DNA of 64,000 nucleotides from Bacteroidota bacterium (GTDB lineage Bacteria > Bacteroidota > Bacteroidia > Bacteroidales > F082): positions 1-64,000 of the forward strand of contig JAERTD010000024.1 of assembly GCA_016845175.1 (NCBI GenBank), in the 5' to 3' direction. The position numbers and the translations under genes were made by a program. Position 1 is the first letter of the stretch. Each line of letters begins with the position of its first letter. Below the pieces are notes generated by a model that made no database searches, was not told the DNA's origin, and saw nothing but the letters and a program-made list of their open reading frames with translations. Shown piece after piece: positions 27,582 to 36,619 of the stretch.

Positions 27582-28085
27582 ATGACACAAAATGATAAAG
27601 CAGTTGAGGTTCTGAAAACTGCCATATTACTGGAGCGCCGTGGAAAAGCTTTTTATACACAGGCTGCCCGTCAGACCGAGAGTAAATCTGCCAGACAAAT
27701 TTTCGAAATGATGGCTGAAGAGGAAGATGAACATATCAACTTCTTAGTCAAGCAATTTAAAAATTATCAGGAGCATCATGAGTTTCTTAAAAATGAAGCC
27801 ATGCCTGAAGAGGATGATACAGTGGTAGAAATTCTTACCGAAAAAATCAAAACAGAAATATCTGCTGCTGGGTTTGAAGCTGCCGCCATTTCTGCTGCCA
27901 TTGATTTTGAGAACCGTGCCATCGAGGTTTATGCCAATCGTGCTGAAGAGGCCGAAGATGTCAATGAAAAGGAAATGTACCAAATGCTAGCTGACTGGGA
28001 AAAAACACACCACCACTTGCTTTACAAGCTCAATGAAGATTTGAAAGAACAGGTGTGGAATGACAATAATTTCTGGCCTTTCTAG
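27582..28085 (+). CDS. Ferritin-like / rubrerythrin-type diiron protein
   Basis: 167 residues, a four-helix bundle. Iron-ligand motifs are seen in paired helices: LLERRGKAFYTQA, MAEEEDEHINFL, AIDFENRAIEVY and LADWEKTHHHLL, giving the Glu and ExxH residues of a diiron site. There is no C-terminal rubredoxin domain (no CxxC pairs), so it is of the short rubrerythrin/ferritin-like family (YciE/COG1633 group). Likely peroxide reduction or iron handling in the cytoplasm; the electron donor is not evident. Single gene divergent from the MurU/kinase operon. Confidence 0.85.
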   Translation: MTQNDKAVEVLKTAILLERRGKAFYTQAARQTESKSARQIFEMMAEEEDEHINFLVKQFKNYQEHHEFLKNEAMPEEDDTVVEILTEKIKTEISAAGFEAAAISAAIDFENRAIEVYANRAEEAEDVNEKEMYQMLADWEKTHHHLLYKLNEDLKEQVWNDNNFWPF

Positions 28086-28198
28086 TTAGTCATTCAGAAA
28101 TTGTTTGCTGCCACAGGTAGTAAACCAAAACAGATGAAAAAACCATATGAACTCCACTTTGGAGATCGTTTCATTCTACATTTAAATTTATTTATTCA

Positions 28199-29380
28199 AT
28201 GAATACAAAAGATAGCGGATTTAGTTCAAAACTAATCCATTCAGGAGGTATTGATGATGCCTTGGGTAGTGTTACCACACCCATTTATCAAACATCAACA
28301 TTTAAATTCCAGAATGCGGACCATGGTGCCCGTTGTTTTTCAGGAGAAGAAAAAGGGTATATCTATACAAGATTAGGGAACCCGACCATAGAGGACCTTG
28401 AAGTAACCATGACAGAGCTTGAGAATGGTTATGGTGGACTGGCTGTGGCCTCCGGTATGGCAGCAGTAAATACGGTATATCTGTCAATATTGGAAGCCGG
28501 TGACCATATGATTGGTCACTTTGCAGTGTATGGTCCCTCACGTGGAATCATGGAAAAATTCTATCCTCAATACAATATTGAGGCTGATTTTTTGGATACC
28601 ACTAATATTGAAAATATAGAGAAAACCATTAAACCCAATACCAAGCTTATCTATCTGGAAACACCAGCCAATCCCACTATGGATATAGCTGATATTTCAG
28701 CCATATCGGCTCTGGCTAAAAAGCACGGTATTTTGCTTTGTGTTGACAATACATTTTGCAGCCCTTATCTTCAAAAACCACTGGACCTAGGAGCCGATAT
28801 CGTATTGCACTCCATGACCAAATTTATCAATGGCCACGCTGATATCGTAGGTGGTGTGGTAGTTGCCAAAGAGAAAGATATCTACGAAAAGCTCAAATTT
28901 GTCATGATGAACATGGGATTTAATATTGATCCTAATCAGGCATGGTTGGCTCGTCGTGGTCTTAAAACTTTAGCAGTAAGAATGGAAAAGGCACAGGCTA
29001 ACGCCATGGAGGTAGCTGAGTTCCTTGAAAACCACCCCAAAGTTGAATGGGTGTTGTTCCCTGGACTAAAATCTCATCCACAATATGAACTGGGCTTAAA
29101 ACAAATGAGCGGCCCTGGTGCCGTGATCTCCTTTGGAGTTAAAGGTGGCCTGGAAGCAGGGAAAACGGTTATGAATAGTGTCAAATTATCCATACTGGCA
29201 GTTTCACTGGGTGGTATAGAAACCTTAATACAACATCCCGCATCCATGACCCACTCCAAACTTTCCAAAGAAGCCAGGGCAGGAGCAGGAATTACTGATG
29301 AACTTGTCCGTATCTCCATAGGTATTGAAGACGCCAAGGACATTATGGATGATCTGGATCAGGCACTTGGACAAGTATAA
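28199..29380 (+). CDS. PLP-dependent trans-sulfuration-family enzyme (methionine gamma-lyase-like)
   Basis: 393 residues. The fold-type I Cys/Met metabolism family is shown by YTRLGNPT, ASGMAAVNTV, LETPANPTMDI, the cofactor loop VDNTFCSP and the Schiff-base Lys in HSMTKFINGH. Best general match is methionine gamma-lyase, which splits methionine to methanethiol, 2-oxobutyrate and ammonia. However, the Cys that marks well-studied lyases (Cys116 of the Pseudomonas enzyme) is Pro here (VYGPSRG), and the Lys-Asp pair at 240-241 appears as MMNMG. The true substrate could be methionine, cystathionine, homocysteine or O-acetylhomoserine. A terminator follows directly. Confidence 0.8.
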   Translation: MNTKDSGFSSKLIHSGGIDDALGSVTTPIYQTSTFKFQNADHGARCFSGEEKGYIYTRLGNPTIEDLEVTMTELENGYGGLAVASGMAAVNTVYLSILEAGDHMIGHFAVYGPSRGIMEKFYPQYNIEADFLDTTNIENIEKTIKPNTKLIYLETPANPTMDIADISAISALAKKHGILLCVDNTFCSPYLQKPLDLGADIVLHSMTKFINGHADIVGGVVVAKEKDIYEKLKFVMMNMGFNIDPNQAWLARRGLKTLAVRMEKAQANAMEVAEFLENHPKVEWVLFPGLKSHPQYELGLKQMSGPGAVISFGVKGGLEAGKTVMNSVKLSILAVSLGGIETLIQHPASMTHSKLSKEARAGAGITDELVRISIGIEDAKDIMDDLDQALGQV

Positions 29381-29397
29381 ATTAAAATGAATCTGAT

Positions 29398-29433
29398 AAA
29401 AGGCTGTTGGTTGATTCCAGCGGCCTTTTTTTT
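29398..29433 (+). terminator. Intrinsic terminator after the PLP enzyme gene
   Basis: AAAAGGCTGTTGG pairs with CCAGCGGCCTTTT (two G-U pairs in RNA) around a TTGATT loop, followed by a T-run. Confidence 0.8.
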
Positions 29434-29445
29434 GGCAGTAAGTAA

Positions 29446-30024
29446 TCAGCTTACTCTTTTGGCTTCAGCTGTTTTTGGAGAAGTAATAGCTGAAACTCCC
29501 TGAGAAATGTAGTATAGTGATAGGATGGTGATGTAATGACCAATGTCGTTATAGGTCATATAAAGTTGGTGAAAGCTAATTTTTAAAGCGACAAACAGAG
29601 TAGAAGCTATGGATATTAATATACCATAGGAGATTTTGGTGGGCAAGGTTTTAAAATACAATGCATTTCCAATGACGATATATCCAAGCATACTGATCGC
29701 TGTATCAACCACCATATAACTAAAGTTGCTCGATTGCACAGATAGATAGAGAAATATCATGGATTTAAGAAAAATAATGGCCTTTATGACAGGATGCTTC
29801 ATTGTTGGAAAGGCAGCCAGGGGTCCTGCCACCATGGCAGCCGAAAGTAAACTCCATGAAAAGAACCTGAGATTTTCACCCAGGCTGGGGTAACCATGAT
29901 AGATTCCACCAAACAAAGCAGAGCTTCCCATGAACAGGAAAAACAGGCTCCAGGCTCTACTGGAACGATGATGTTTAAAAAAGAAGGTAAATGCAAATGC
30001 TCCTAAAAAGAGATCACTTAGCAT
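29446..30024 (-). CDS. Multi-pass membrane protein of unknown function
   Basis: 192 residues with about six hydrophobic segments (for example AWSLFFLFMGSSALFGGIYH, ISYGILISIASTLFVALKI). The family is not recognised. Two conserved-looking His near the second segment (GIYHGYP) and KISFHQLY could matter but no function is assigned. The ATG at 30024 (MLSDLFLGAFAF) was preferred to an in-frame TTG at 30078 because a TATCTTTG box lies between them. It lies downstream of the metal-efflux operon but has its own promoter box. Confidence 0.65.
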   Translation of the reverse strand: MLSDLFLGAFAFTFFFKHHRSSRAWSLFFLFMGSSALFGGIYHGYPSLGENLRFFSWSLLSAAMVAGPLAAFPTMKHPVIKAIIFLKSMIFLYLSVQSSNFSYMVVDTAISMLGYIVIGNALYFKTLPTKISYGILISIASTLFVALKISFHQLYMTYNDIGHYITILSLYYISQGVSAITSPKTAEAKRVS

Positions 30025-30052
30025 AAGGTCTGTTGTTGGTTTTTGGTTGGGG

Positions 30053-30060
30053 CAAAGATA
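30053..30060 (-). promoter_or_regulatory. Putative -7 box TATCTTTG for the membrane protein gene
   Basis: TAnnTTTG match 29 bases before ATG 30024; TTG at 30078-30076 sits 15 bases upstream and could be a close -33 element. Confidence 0.45.
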
Positions 30061-30095
30061 AAATTTTATATACCACAACTAATCATTTTATATGT

Positions 30096-31277
30096 CTAGT
30101 AGGCATATTGATTTAACTCTACGAGGGTGATATGTAATTCCCTCTCCATATCCAGTAAACTTATGAAACCCTCATAATAGATTGCAAATTCAAGCATAAA
30201 CTCAATTAAACTTATTTCTCCCTGATCCAAAGCTTTTACCAGATAATCAGCATTGTTGTACAAGGCCAGCTGTTTTCGGTATTCATCTGTATTCTGGCTT
30301 AGTTCAAATGCCTTGTGATACAGGATTTCCAACTGTTTGTAGAACTGTAGTTTTTTATCCGCTGCCATTTGATGCATGGCATCTACCTGAGCCTCTGCAA
30401 ATTTTACTGTATTTTTATTCTCCCATAAAGGGATACTCAAACCTACTGTGAGTCCCTGGTACTTTTCACCAACTACGTTTTCACTCATATAGCCGGCCTG
30501 GAGTTTTGGTAAACTCATGGCTGTATTGAGTTTTTTTGTTTGTTCTTGAATTCGTATTTCCTCCATTAGCCAAATCAAGATTGGGTTTTTATTTTCAGCC
30601 AATTGGTACCAGCTTTGAAAATCAGCTGGTAACTGGCTAATACTAAAAATGCTATCGCTAATAGTCACCTCTTGTCCTCCATTGAGACGACTCAGGTTTG
30701 ACAACAATACTTTTTGCTCTATAGTGTTGGAATTTAGTTTGTTACTTAAGTTTAACAGGTTTAGCTGAGCCTTGTTGAATTCTAGGATATTGGTCTCGCC
30801 TTGCTCGAACTGGCTTTGAAAAGCTTCGGCAATGGTATGGGCATGGACAAGCCTCTTTCTAAGTTCTGAACCTAAGGCATTGGCATAAATTACATCCAGG
30901 CAGATCAATTGAACTTCCATTCGTAAATCACGTAATTGCCTTTGATATTCTAATTCGAGCTGGTTGTTTTTGAGTCTGGAAATTTTATTTTTAAGGGTAT
31001 AGGTTGAAGGAAAATCCATGGACTGGCTGACAGAGAAATCAGTTCGGTTGCCAATAGTTGACGGACTTCCCCACAAATAATTAAACCCCACCTCAGGGTT
31101 TGGAATGAATATTCCTGTCCGGTTTCCTAATTTTTCTGCCTCAATTTGTTTTCTTAAGGCCTTCAGTTGGGTATTGTTGGTCTCAATATCTAGAAGCAGT
31201 TCTTCAACGCTGGCCTGCGGATATACCAATATATGCAGGCAAAAAAGACTTAGGTAAAGTGTGAATATCTTTTTCAT
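30096..31277 (-). CDS. TolC-family outer-membrane efflux channel
   Basis: 393 residues with signal peptide (residues 1-20). Long alpha-helical repeats typical of TolC/OEP proteins are present, e.g. FDFPSTYTL-like segment SMDFPSTYTLKNKISRLKN, FEQGETNILEFNKAQLNLLN and its second-half counterpart LDQGEISLIEFMLEFAIYYE. It forms the outer-membrane exit duct of a tripartite efflux pump. The gene overlaps the RND permease gene by four bases and is the last of the metal-efflux operon (His-rich protein, adaptor, permease, channel). At 393 residues it is a little short, as usual for CzcC/CusC-type partners in Bacteroidota. Confidence 0.88.
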   Translation of the reverse strand: MKKIFTLYLSLFCLHILVYPQASVEELLLDIETNNTQLKALRKQIEAEKLGNRTGIFIPNPEVGFNYLWGSPSTIGNRTDFSVSQSMDFPSTYTLKNKISRLKNNQLELEYQRQLRDLRMEVQLICLDVIYANALGSELRKRLVHAHTIAEAFQSQFEQGETNILEFNKAQLNLLNLSNKLNSNTIEQKVLLSNLSRLNGGQEVTISDSIFSISQLPADFQSWYQLAENKNPILIWLMEEIRIQEQTKKLNTAMSLPKLQAGYMSENVVGEKYQGLTVGLSIPLWENKNTVKFAEAQVDAMHQMAADKKLQFYKQLEILYHKAFELSQNTDEYRKQLALYNNADYLVKALDQGEISLIEFMLEFAIYYEGFISLLDMERELHITLVELNQYAY

Positions 31278-34200
31278 TTTGATAGAGATTTAATGATTCC
31301 ATGTTTGCTTAATAGATTGAAAATGATCGGTACAATAAAGATGTTCAACAAAGTGGAGGTCAAGAGTCCTCCTAAAATAACTTTTGCCATAGGACTTTGG
31401 ATTTCATTACCTGATAGGTTTCCTTTGAGTGCCAAAGGAATAAGCGCTAAAGCTGCAGTCAGTGCTGTCATCAGGATGGCATTCAGGCGATCAGTTGATC
31501 CTTTTACAATGGTTTGCTGAAGATCATAACCCAGTTGCTGGTGTTTTTGATAGTTGGAAATAAGCAGGATGCCATTACGTGTGGCGATTCCGAACAATGT
31601 TATGAACCCGATGATGGCCGGGATGCTAAGGATACCTGAGGTAAAGTAGACGGAAAAAACACCACCAATCAATGCCAGTGGGAGGTTGAGCAATATTATC
31701 CCTGCTAATTTTACATCCCTGAATTCCTGAAAGAGCAAAAGGAAAATTATCAGAACTGCGAAGATTGATGTAATAAGGAGTGTTCTGGAAGCTTTGGCTT
31801 CACTTTCAAACTGACCTCCGTATTCAATTCTGTATCCCTCGGGCAGACTCAGAGACTGGCTTACCTGATGTTTAATATCCTCAACTACTGATCTCAGGTC
31901 ACGGCCAGCAACATTTGCAGAGATAACAATTTTTCGTTGCACATTTTCACGACTAATGGAAGATGGCCCTGACACGGAGACCACATCAGCTAATTGTTCC
32001 AGAGGCACTTTCTTTCCGTCGTAGGTGTCGATGAGTGCAGATCGAATACCTTCAATGCTTTCGGTATAATCTTTATTCAAACGCAACACAAGATCAAAAC
32101 TTCGTTGTCCTTCATAGATGTCTGCCAGTTTTTCTCCTCCAAAGGCAATATCAATGAAATTGTTGAAGGCTTCCAGACTAACACCATAATAGGCTAGCAT
32201 TTCTCGGTTGGCTCTGATTTGTATCTGGGGTATTTCAATCTGTTGGTCCACATTCACATCAACCAATCCTTCAATATCTATAATGGCTCTTTTGACAGTA
32301 TTTCCCAGTATGAACATTTTGTTCAAATCGTTACCGAATAGTTTAATGGCAATGTTGGCACGGGTTCCTGAAAGCATATGATCGATACGGTGACCCAGAG
32401 GTTGCCCAACTGTATATGCAATCCCGGGAATCTGTGTTAGTGTTTGTCTGACTTCAGCAAGGAATTCCTCCTGACTGCGATCTTGCAGGGTGAAATTGAC
32501 ATCAATTTCCGCACTGTTGGTGGTTTGTGAGTGTTCATCCAGTTCACCCCTCCCAGTTCTTCTGGCGGTACTTTCGATTTCATCGATGGCCAACAATTCG
32601 GTTTCCACCACCTGACCGAGATAATTGCTTTGATCAAGCGAGGTGCCAGGCTGAGTAACTACTGATAAAGTTAATGATCCTTCATTAAACTCTGGAAGGA
32701 AACTTCTCCCTAACCCTGAGAGGGCATAAATGGAGAGCAAAAAGAGCATGAGAGTGAGACTGAGTACCCATTTCTTATGCCTCAACGAAAACAATAGTAA
32801 AATTTCATAGTAATGCTGTAGCTGCCTTACCAGCCATTTTTCTTTTTTGTTCTTTGATAAAAACTTTGAGTTTGAAAGCAGAATTTTTGAAAGTAAAGGT
32901 GTGAGGGTCATGGCTACTATCAGAGAAACGAAAAGGGAAACGATGAAGGAAATACCCAAAGGTTGCAGCATGCGTCCCTCCATACCTGATAAGAAAAACA
33001 GGGGTAGAAAAGCCACCATAATGATAAGGGTAGCATTTAGGATTGAGGAGCGAATTTCTTTGGAAGCCTCAAATACAACCGTGAAGGAGGATTTACGGTC
33101 GGTTTTTGAAAGCAAGTGGTTCTGCCGGAGTCTTTTGTATACATTTTCCACATCTATGATGGCATCATCTACCAGTGATCCTATGGCAATGGCCATGCCA
33201 CCCAAACTCATAGTGTTGATATTCAAATCCATAAGCTTCATTACCATGATAGCACCCAATAATGACAAGGGTATGGCCAATAAGGAAATCATGGTAGTTC
33301 TGAAGCTACCCAGAAAAACAAACAAAATAATAATGACGAAGAGTCCGCCTTCAATGAGTGCCCGCAGGACATTATAAACAGAAGTTTCAATGAAATCAGC
33401 TTGTCGAAATATTTGGGTGTCTATGATTACATCAGGAGGCAGGCTGTTCTTAAGAATTTTCAAATTGTTTTCAATGCGCTCCGTCACATTGAGGGTGTTG
33501 GTGTTAGGTTGTTTGGACACTGATAAAATTATCGCTGGACTTGCATTTTCGGAGGCATGCCCCATTTTTACTGCACTTCCAATTACTACTTCAGCGACAT
33601 CACGGATGCGAATCGGTTCTCCATTTACCGTTTTAATATAGGTGCTGCCCAGTGTTTCGAGTTCTGAAGTCCTGCCAATGCCTCTGACCACATATTCGTT
33701 ACTGTGTTGCCTGACCACACCGCCGGTAGAATTCTGACTGATCTTGCTGCAAATAGCTGCTAATTCTGTCATGCTGACTTTGAAATACATCATCCGTTGG
33801 GGATTGGCAAGTATCTGGTATTGTTTGTAATCCCCTCCAATGATGGTCACCTGTGAAACGCCACCAGTGGCCAGGATTAATGGTTTGACATTCCATTCGG
33901 CTATGGTACGCAATTCCATCATACTGGTACTATCTGCCTGCATACCAATGAAGAAGATTTCACCCATAACACTCGATTGTGGTGCCAGTGCCGGTTGTCC
34001 CACTCCCAATGGCATTTCTGCTGAAACACTAATCAGTTTCTCTGATACGATTTGCCTAGCTTTAAAAATGTCTGTTCCCCAGTCAAATTCTACCCAAACA
34101 AAGGAGTAGCCTTGTGAAGAGTTGGAGCGAACACGCCTGACATCAGTGGCTCCGTTTACAGCTGTCTCTATGGGGAAGGTTACCAGTCGCTCCACTTCTT

Positions 34201-34375
34201 CTGATGCCATACCATGAGCATCTGTCATTACTACCACGGTTGGAGCGGTAAGGTCGGGAAATACATCAACATCCATATTAATAGCAGTTCTGCTACCCAC
34301 GATCACCAGAGCAACCGATAAAAACAGGATGAGGTATTTATTCTTGAGCGAAAATTTTATAATGTTGTTTAGCAC
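31274..34375 (-). CDS. Heavy-metal efflux RND permease (CusA/CzcA family)
   Basis: 1033 residues with the twelve-TM, two-large-loop RND pattern. The N-terminus FPDLTAPTVVVMTDAHGMAS and the TM4 motif GGMAIAIGSLVDDAIIDVEN place it in the heavy-metal (HME) class. That TM4 motif is neither the CusA form (VDAAIVMxEN) nor the CzcA form (DFGxIVDGAV), so the metal is not settled. It pumps cations from the periplasm or cytoplasm through the TolC-type channel using proton flow. The start is GTG at 34375 (VLNNIIKFSLKNKYL); no ATG lies nearby. Co-transcribed with the adaptor upstream (99 bases) and the channel downstream (4-base overlap). Confidence 0.92.
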   Translation of the reverse strand: MLNNIIKFSLKNKYLILFLSVALVIVGSRTAINMDVDVFPDLTAPTVVVMTDAHGMASEEVERLVTFPIETAVNGATDVRRVRSNSSQGYSFVWVEFDWGTDIFKARQIVSEKLISVSAEMPLGVGQPALAPQSSVMGEIFFIGMQADSTSMMELRTIAEWNVKPLILATGGVSQVTIIGGDYKQYQILANPQRMMYFKVSMTELAAICSKISQNSTGGVVRQHSNEYVVRGIGRTSELETLGSTYIKTVNGEPIRIRDVAEVVIGSAVKMGHASENASPAIILSVSKQPNTNTLNVTERIENNLKILKNSLPPDVIIDTQIFRQADFIETSVYNVLRALIEGGLFVIIILFVFLGSFRTTMISLLAIPLSLLGAIMVMKLMDLNINTMSLGGMAIAIGSLVDDAIIDVENVYKRLRQNHLLSKTDRKSSFTVVFEASKEIRSSILNATLIIMVAFLPLFFLSGMEGRMLQPLGISFIVSLFVSLIVAMTLTPLLSKILLSNSKFLSKNKKEKWLVRQLQHYYEILLLFSLRHKKWVLSLTLMLFLLSIYALSGLGRSFLPEFNEGSLTLSVVTQPGTSLDQSNYLGQVVETELLAIDEIESTARRTGRGELDEHSQTTNSAEIDVNFTLQDRSQEEFLAEVRQTLTQIPGIAYTVGQPLGHRIDHMLSGTRANIAIKLFGNDLNKMFILGNTVKRAIIDIEGLVDVNVDQQIEIPQIQIRANREMLAYYGVSLEAFNNFIDIAFGGEKLADIYEGQRSFDLVLRLNKDYTESIEGIRSALIDTYDGKKVPLEQLADVVSVSGPSSISRENVQRKIVISANVAGRDLRSVVEDIKHQVSQSLSLPEGYRIEYGGQFESEAKASRTLLITSIFAVLIIFLLLFQEFRDVKLAGIILLNLPLALIGGVFSVYFTSGILSIPAIIGFITLFGIATRNGILLISNYQKHQQLGYDLQQTIVKGSTDRLNAILMTALTAALALIPLALKGNLSGNEIQSPMAKVILGGLLTSTLLNIFIVPIIFNLLSKHGIIKSLSK

Positions 34376-34474
34376 GATACAAGATTTTGATTGTGAATAT
34401 GGCTATCGGGTTTTTCTTAATTGGATGGATTAACCTTGGGATTAATCATGACCAATTGTATATAGCATTTGATA

Positions 34475-36013
34475 TTAATGAACATGACCGGAGTGTGCAT
34501 CCAGTGTGCCTGTGGCCTGTGCAAGACTAACGAGAATGGCACCTTTGCTCACAATACGTTCTGATGCCCGTATTCCACTGATTATTTCTGTTCGTAAACC
34601 ATCGGTCGCACCGATTTTTATTTCTCTTTTTTCAAAGAGCTCTGGATGAACCTGAACAAAAACAAAATAGTTGCCTTGTTCCTCAAGAACAGCTTCGTTG
34701 GGAACACTTATGGCAGTGGGATTGGTTGTTGTTTTTAGAAATAACTCAACAAATCCACCTGACACGAAATGTCCGGGATTGTCAATCTGAAAGTGAATGG
34801 GAATTTGATAATTATGCTGGCTGGTGCTCTTTCCATAGGACAGCAAACTTCCGTTGAGTTCTTCAAGGGTGAAGGTCTGGTTGTCATGAACCGTTCGAAT
34901 GTTGGCCGTTTGAATGCTACTTAATATGCTGGCATATTTCTGTTGAATATCAGCATGTAGCAAAAGTTTTTTATTTTGAGAAATGCTGACAATCGCCTGT
35001 CCTGGTTCAACATACTGTCCTTCTTCTACATAAATGTGTTTGACATAACCTTCAAATGGACTGGCCACAATTTGTCCTTTTTCATCGAAATTACGATTGA
35101 GATTATCGTAAATTATTCTAGTGTTCTGGTAGTGATTCTTTGCTTGCAGCAGGTCTTTTCTTGACACAATTTGATCCTCTGCAAGCTTTTTCAATCGTTG
35201 GTAATCAGAGCTTGCTTTCTCATAGTTGTTTCTGGCTTCTGAAAAGCGAACCGCTGAATTATTATCTGCAAGACCTATACCTGAGATATTAAAAAGTACC
35301 TCTCCCTTATTTACAGACTTTCCTTCAAGTACATCTTTAACGGCCAATAAAACAATCCCATTGGTTTTTGCTGATATAAGTATAACATCTTCAGGTGCAG
35401 ATTGTATCTGTGCTGTAGTTTTAATAATTTGACCGAAGGCTCCTGCTTCAGGCATTTCTGTAGCAAAATCAACCTTCCAGGATTGCTCCTTGCTGAATAC
35501 AGTTGTATTGATCAGGGATGGTTTGCTGGAACCCACTTCATGGCTGGCTTGATGCTCAGATTTGTAAATCCTGAAGCGGTCAATGATTATCTGCTCGGAA
35601 ATGCTTTCTGAAGTCACCTCAAAAATAAGTTGCCCTATGCCGCCTTTTTCCGGATCAATTCTAAAACTATAGATTCCTTCGGTGTCAGACTTGAGCTGTT
35701 TAAGTCTCTGTTTTTCACCGTTTATTTCAACTGTTGCCTCTACAGAAGCTCCGTCCAGAGCTGAGAAATCACTCAATTGGGTGATGTGAACTTGTAATAC
35801 GGACTTATTTCCTGCAACCAGAGGATGGCTGTTAATAAAGACTTCAAAAGACTTTCCATAAGCTGTCAATTGAAGCTCGTCTAAGTCATCTGCTGGTCCG
35901 TGGCTATGGCCATGGGCATCATCTGCTGTGGTTATGTTTTCGTTTTTGTGGGTATACCCGCATGCATGCCATGCAAATGCAAGTATAAGGATACTTAATA
36001 ATCTGTAAATCAT
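34475..36013 (-). CDS. RND efflux periplasmic adaptor (membrane fusion protein), His-rich ends
   Basis: 512 residues. The N-terminus has a lipoprotein-type signal (LAFAWHAC, Cys about 18), so it is likely anchored in the inner membrane. A His-rich stretch (AHGHSHGP) follows and another closes the protein (HSGHVH). The barrel-sandwich region shows GIVLLAVKDVLEGKSVNKGEV and GYVKHIYVEEGQYVEPGQ, with a coiled-coil hairpin between them, as in CusB/CzcB. It links the permease to the outer-membrane channel and may hand metal to the pump through His residues (inference). Confidence 0.88.
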   Translation of the reverse strand: MIYRLLSILILAFAWHACGYTHKNENITTADDAHGHSHGPADDLDELQLTAYGKSFEVFINSHPLVAGNKSVLQVHITQLSDFSALDGASVEATVEINGEKQRLKQLKSDTEGIYSFRIDPEKGGIGQLIFEVTSESISEQIIIDRFRIYKSEHQASHEVGSSKPSLINTTVFSKEQSWKVDFATEMPEAGAFGQIIKTTAQIQSAPEDVILISAKTNGIVLLAVKDVLEGKSVNKGEVLFNISGIGLADNNSAVRFSEARNNYEKASSDYQRLKKLAEDQIVSRKDLLQAKNHYQNTRIIYDNLNRNFDEKGQIVASPFEGYVKHIYVEEGQYVEPGQAIVSISQNKKLLLHADIQQKYASILSSIQTANIRTVHDNQTFTLEELNGSLLSYGKSTSQHNYQIPIHFQIDNPGHFVSGGFVELFLKTTTNPTAISVPNEAVLEEQGNYFVFVQVHPELFEKREIKIGATDGLRTEIISGIRASERIVSKGAILVSLAQATGTLDAHSGHVH

Positions 36014-36084
36014 GATTGTAAGAATTTAATAATTCGAATGGGTATTTGGATAATAGTCATGCCGACTCTAATCCTTCAGAATTA

Positions 36085-36513
36085 TTAAACGTTTGGGGGA
36101 GCCCTTAGGCCATTGACTTTGGTGATATAGTCAGGATAATTAAAAAGAGATTTTGCAGGATGAAAATGACTATTCAACTGCAGTTCATCTAAATTCTCAG
36201 AAACATCCAGATTGAGGTCAAGATGGTTTAACATGCAGGTTTGCAGATGATCTGAAATAATGTCCTCATATTGAACACTATTCAAGGTGACCACTTGCAA
36301 TGATTCCAATACACATGGAGATTCGTTCGGATTTGTTTGGTGATCATGTTTGTGCTCCTCTCCGCAATGATCTGGTTCTTCCTGGTCGTCTTCACAATGT
36401 GAGGTTTCCAGACATGCGACAGCATTGTGGTGGTGGTGGGGAACAATTACAAAGGCTATTATAAGGGTATTGGCGAGCAATACAAAAGCAAATGCAATTA
36501 ATTGTCTGATCAT
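36085..36513 (-). CDS. Small His/Cys-rich membrane-anchored protein heading the metal-efflux operon
   Basis: 142 residues from ATG 36513 (MIRQLIAFAFVL). An in-frame TTG at 36534 lies inside the -7 box and is rejected. After one N-terminal membrane segment comes HHHH, then an acidic, His- and Cys-rich region (ETSHCEDDQ, HCGEEHKHDH). The C-terminus has the NGLRAPP signature often seen in small proteins next to metal pumps in this phylum. Likely a periplasmic metal-binding protein or sensor (inference). It is the first gene of the operon with adaptor, permease and channel. Confidence 0.7.
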   Translation of the reverse strand: MIRQLIAFAFVLLANTLIIAFVIVPHHHHNAVACLETSHCEDDQEEPDHCGEEHKHDHQTNPNESPCVLESLQVVTLNSVQYEDIISDHLQTCMLNHLDLNLDVSENLDELQLNSHFHPAKSLFNYPDYITKVNGLRAPPNV

Positions 36514-36531
36514 CTTCTTAAGAATAGGCCG

Positions 36532-36564
36532 CAAAGATATGCCATATTTCGGGAGACTACAACA
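36532..36564 (-). promoter_or_regulatory. Promoter of the metal-efflux operon
   Basis: On the minus strand, TGTTG (36564-36560), a 20-base spacer and TATCTTTG (36539-36532) fit the Bacteroidota sigma-A promoter well. The ATG at 36513 follows with a leader of about 12 bases. Confidence 0.65.
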
Positions 36565-36619
36565 CAGGTCTCCTTATTTAGAATACAGGAAAAAAAAGGA
36601 ATTGTTATTGGACTTCCTC

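Noticed and set aside
32847-33377. Open frame of 176 codons on the plus strand
   Set aside because: Antisense to the RND permease gene, whose frame carries the full family signature.
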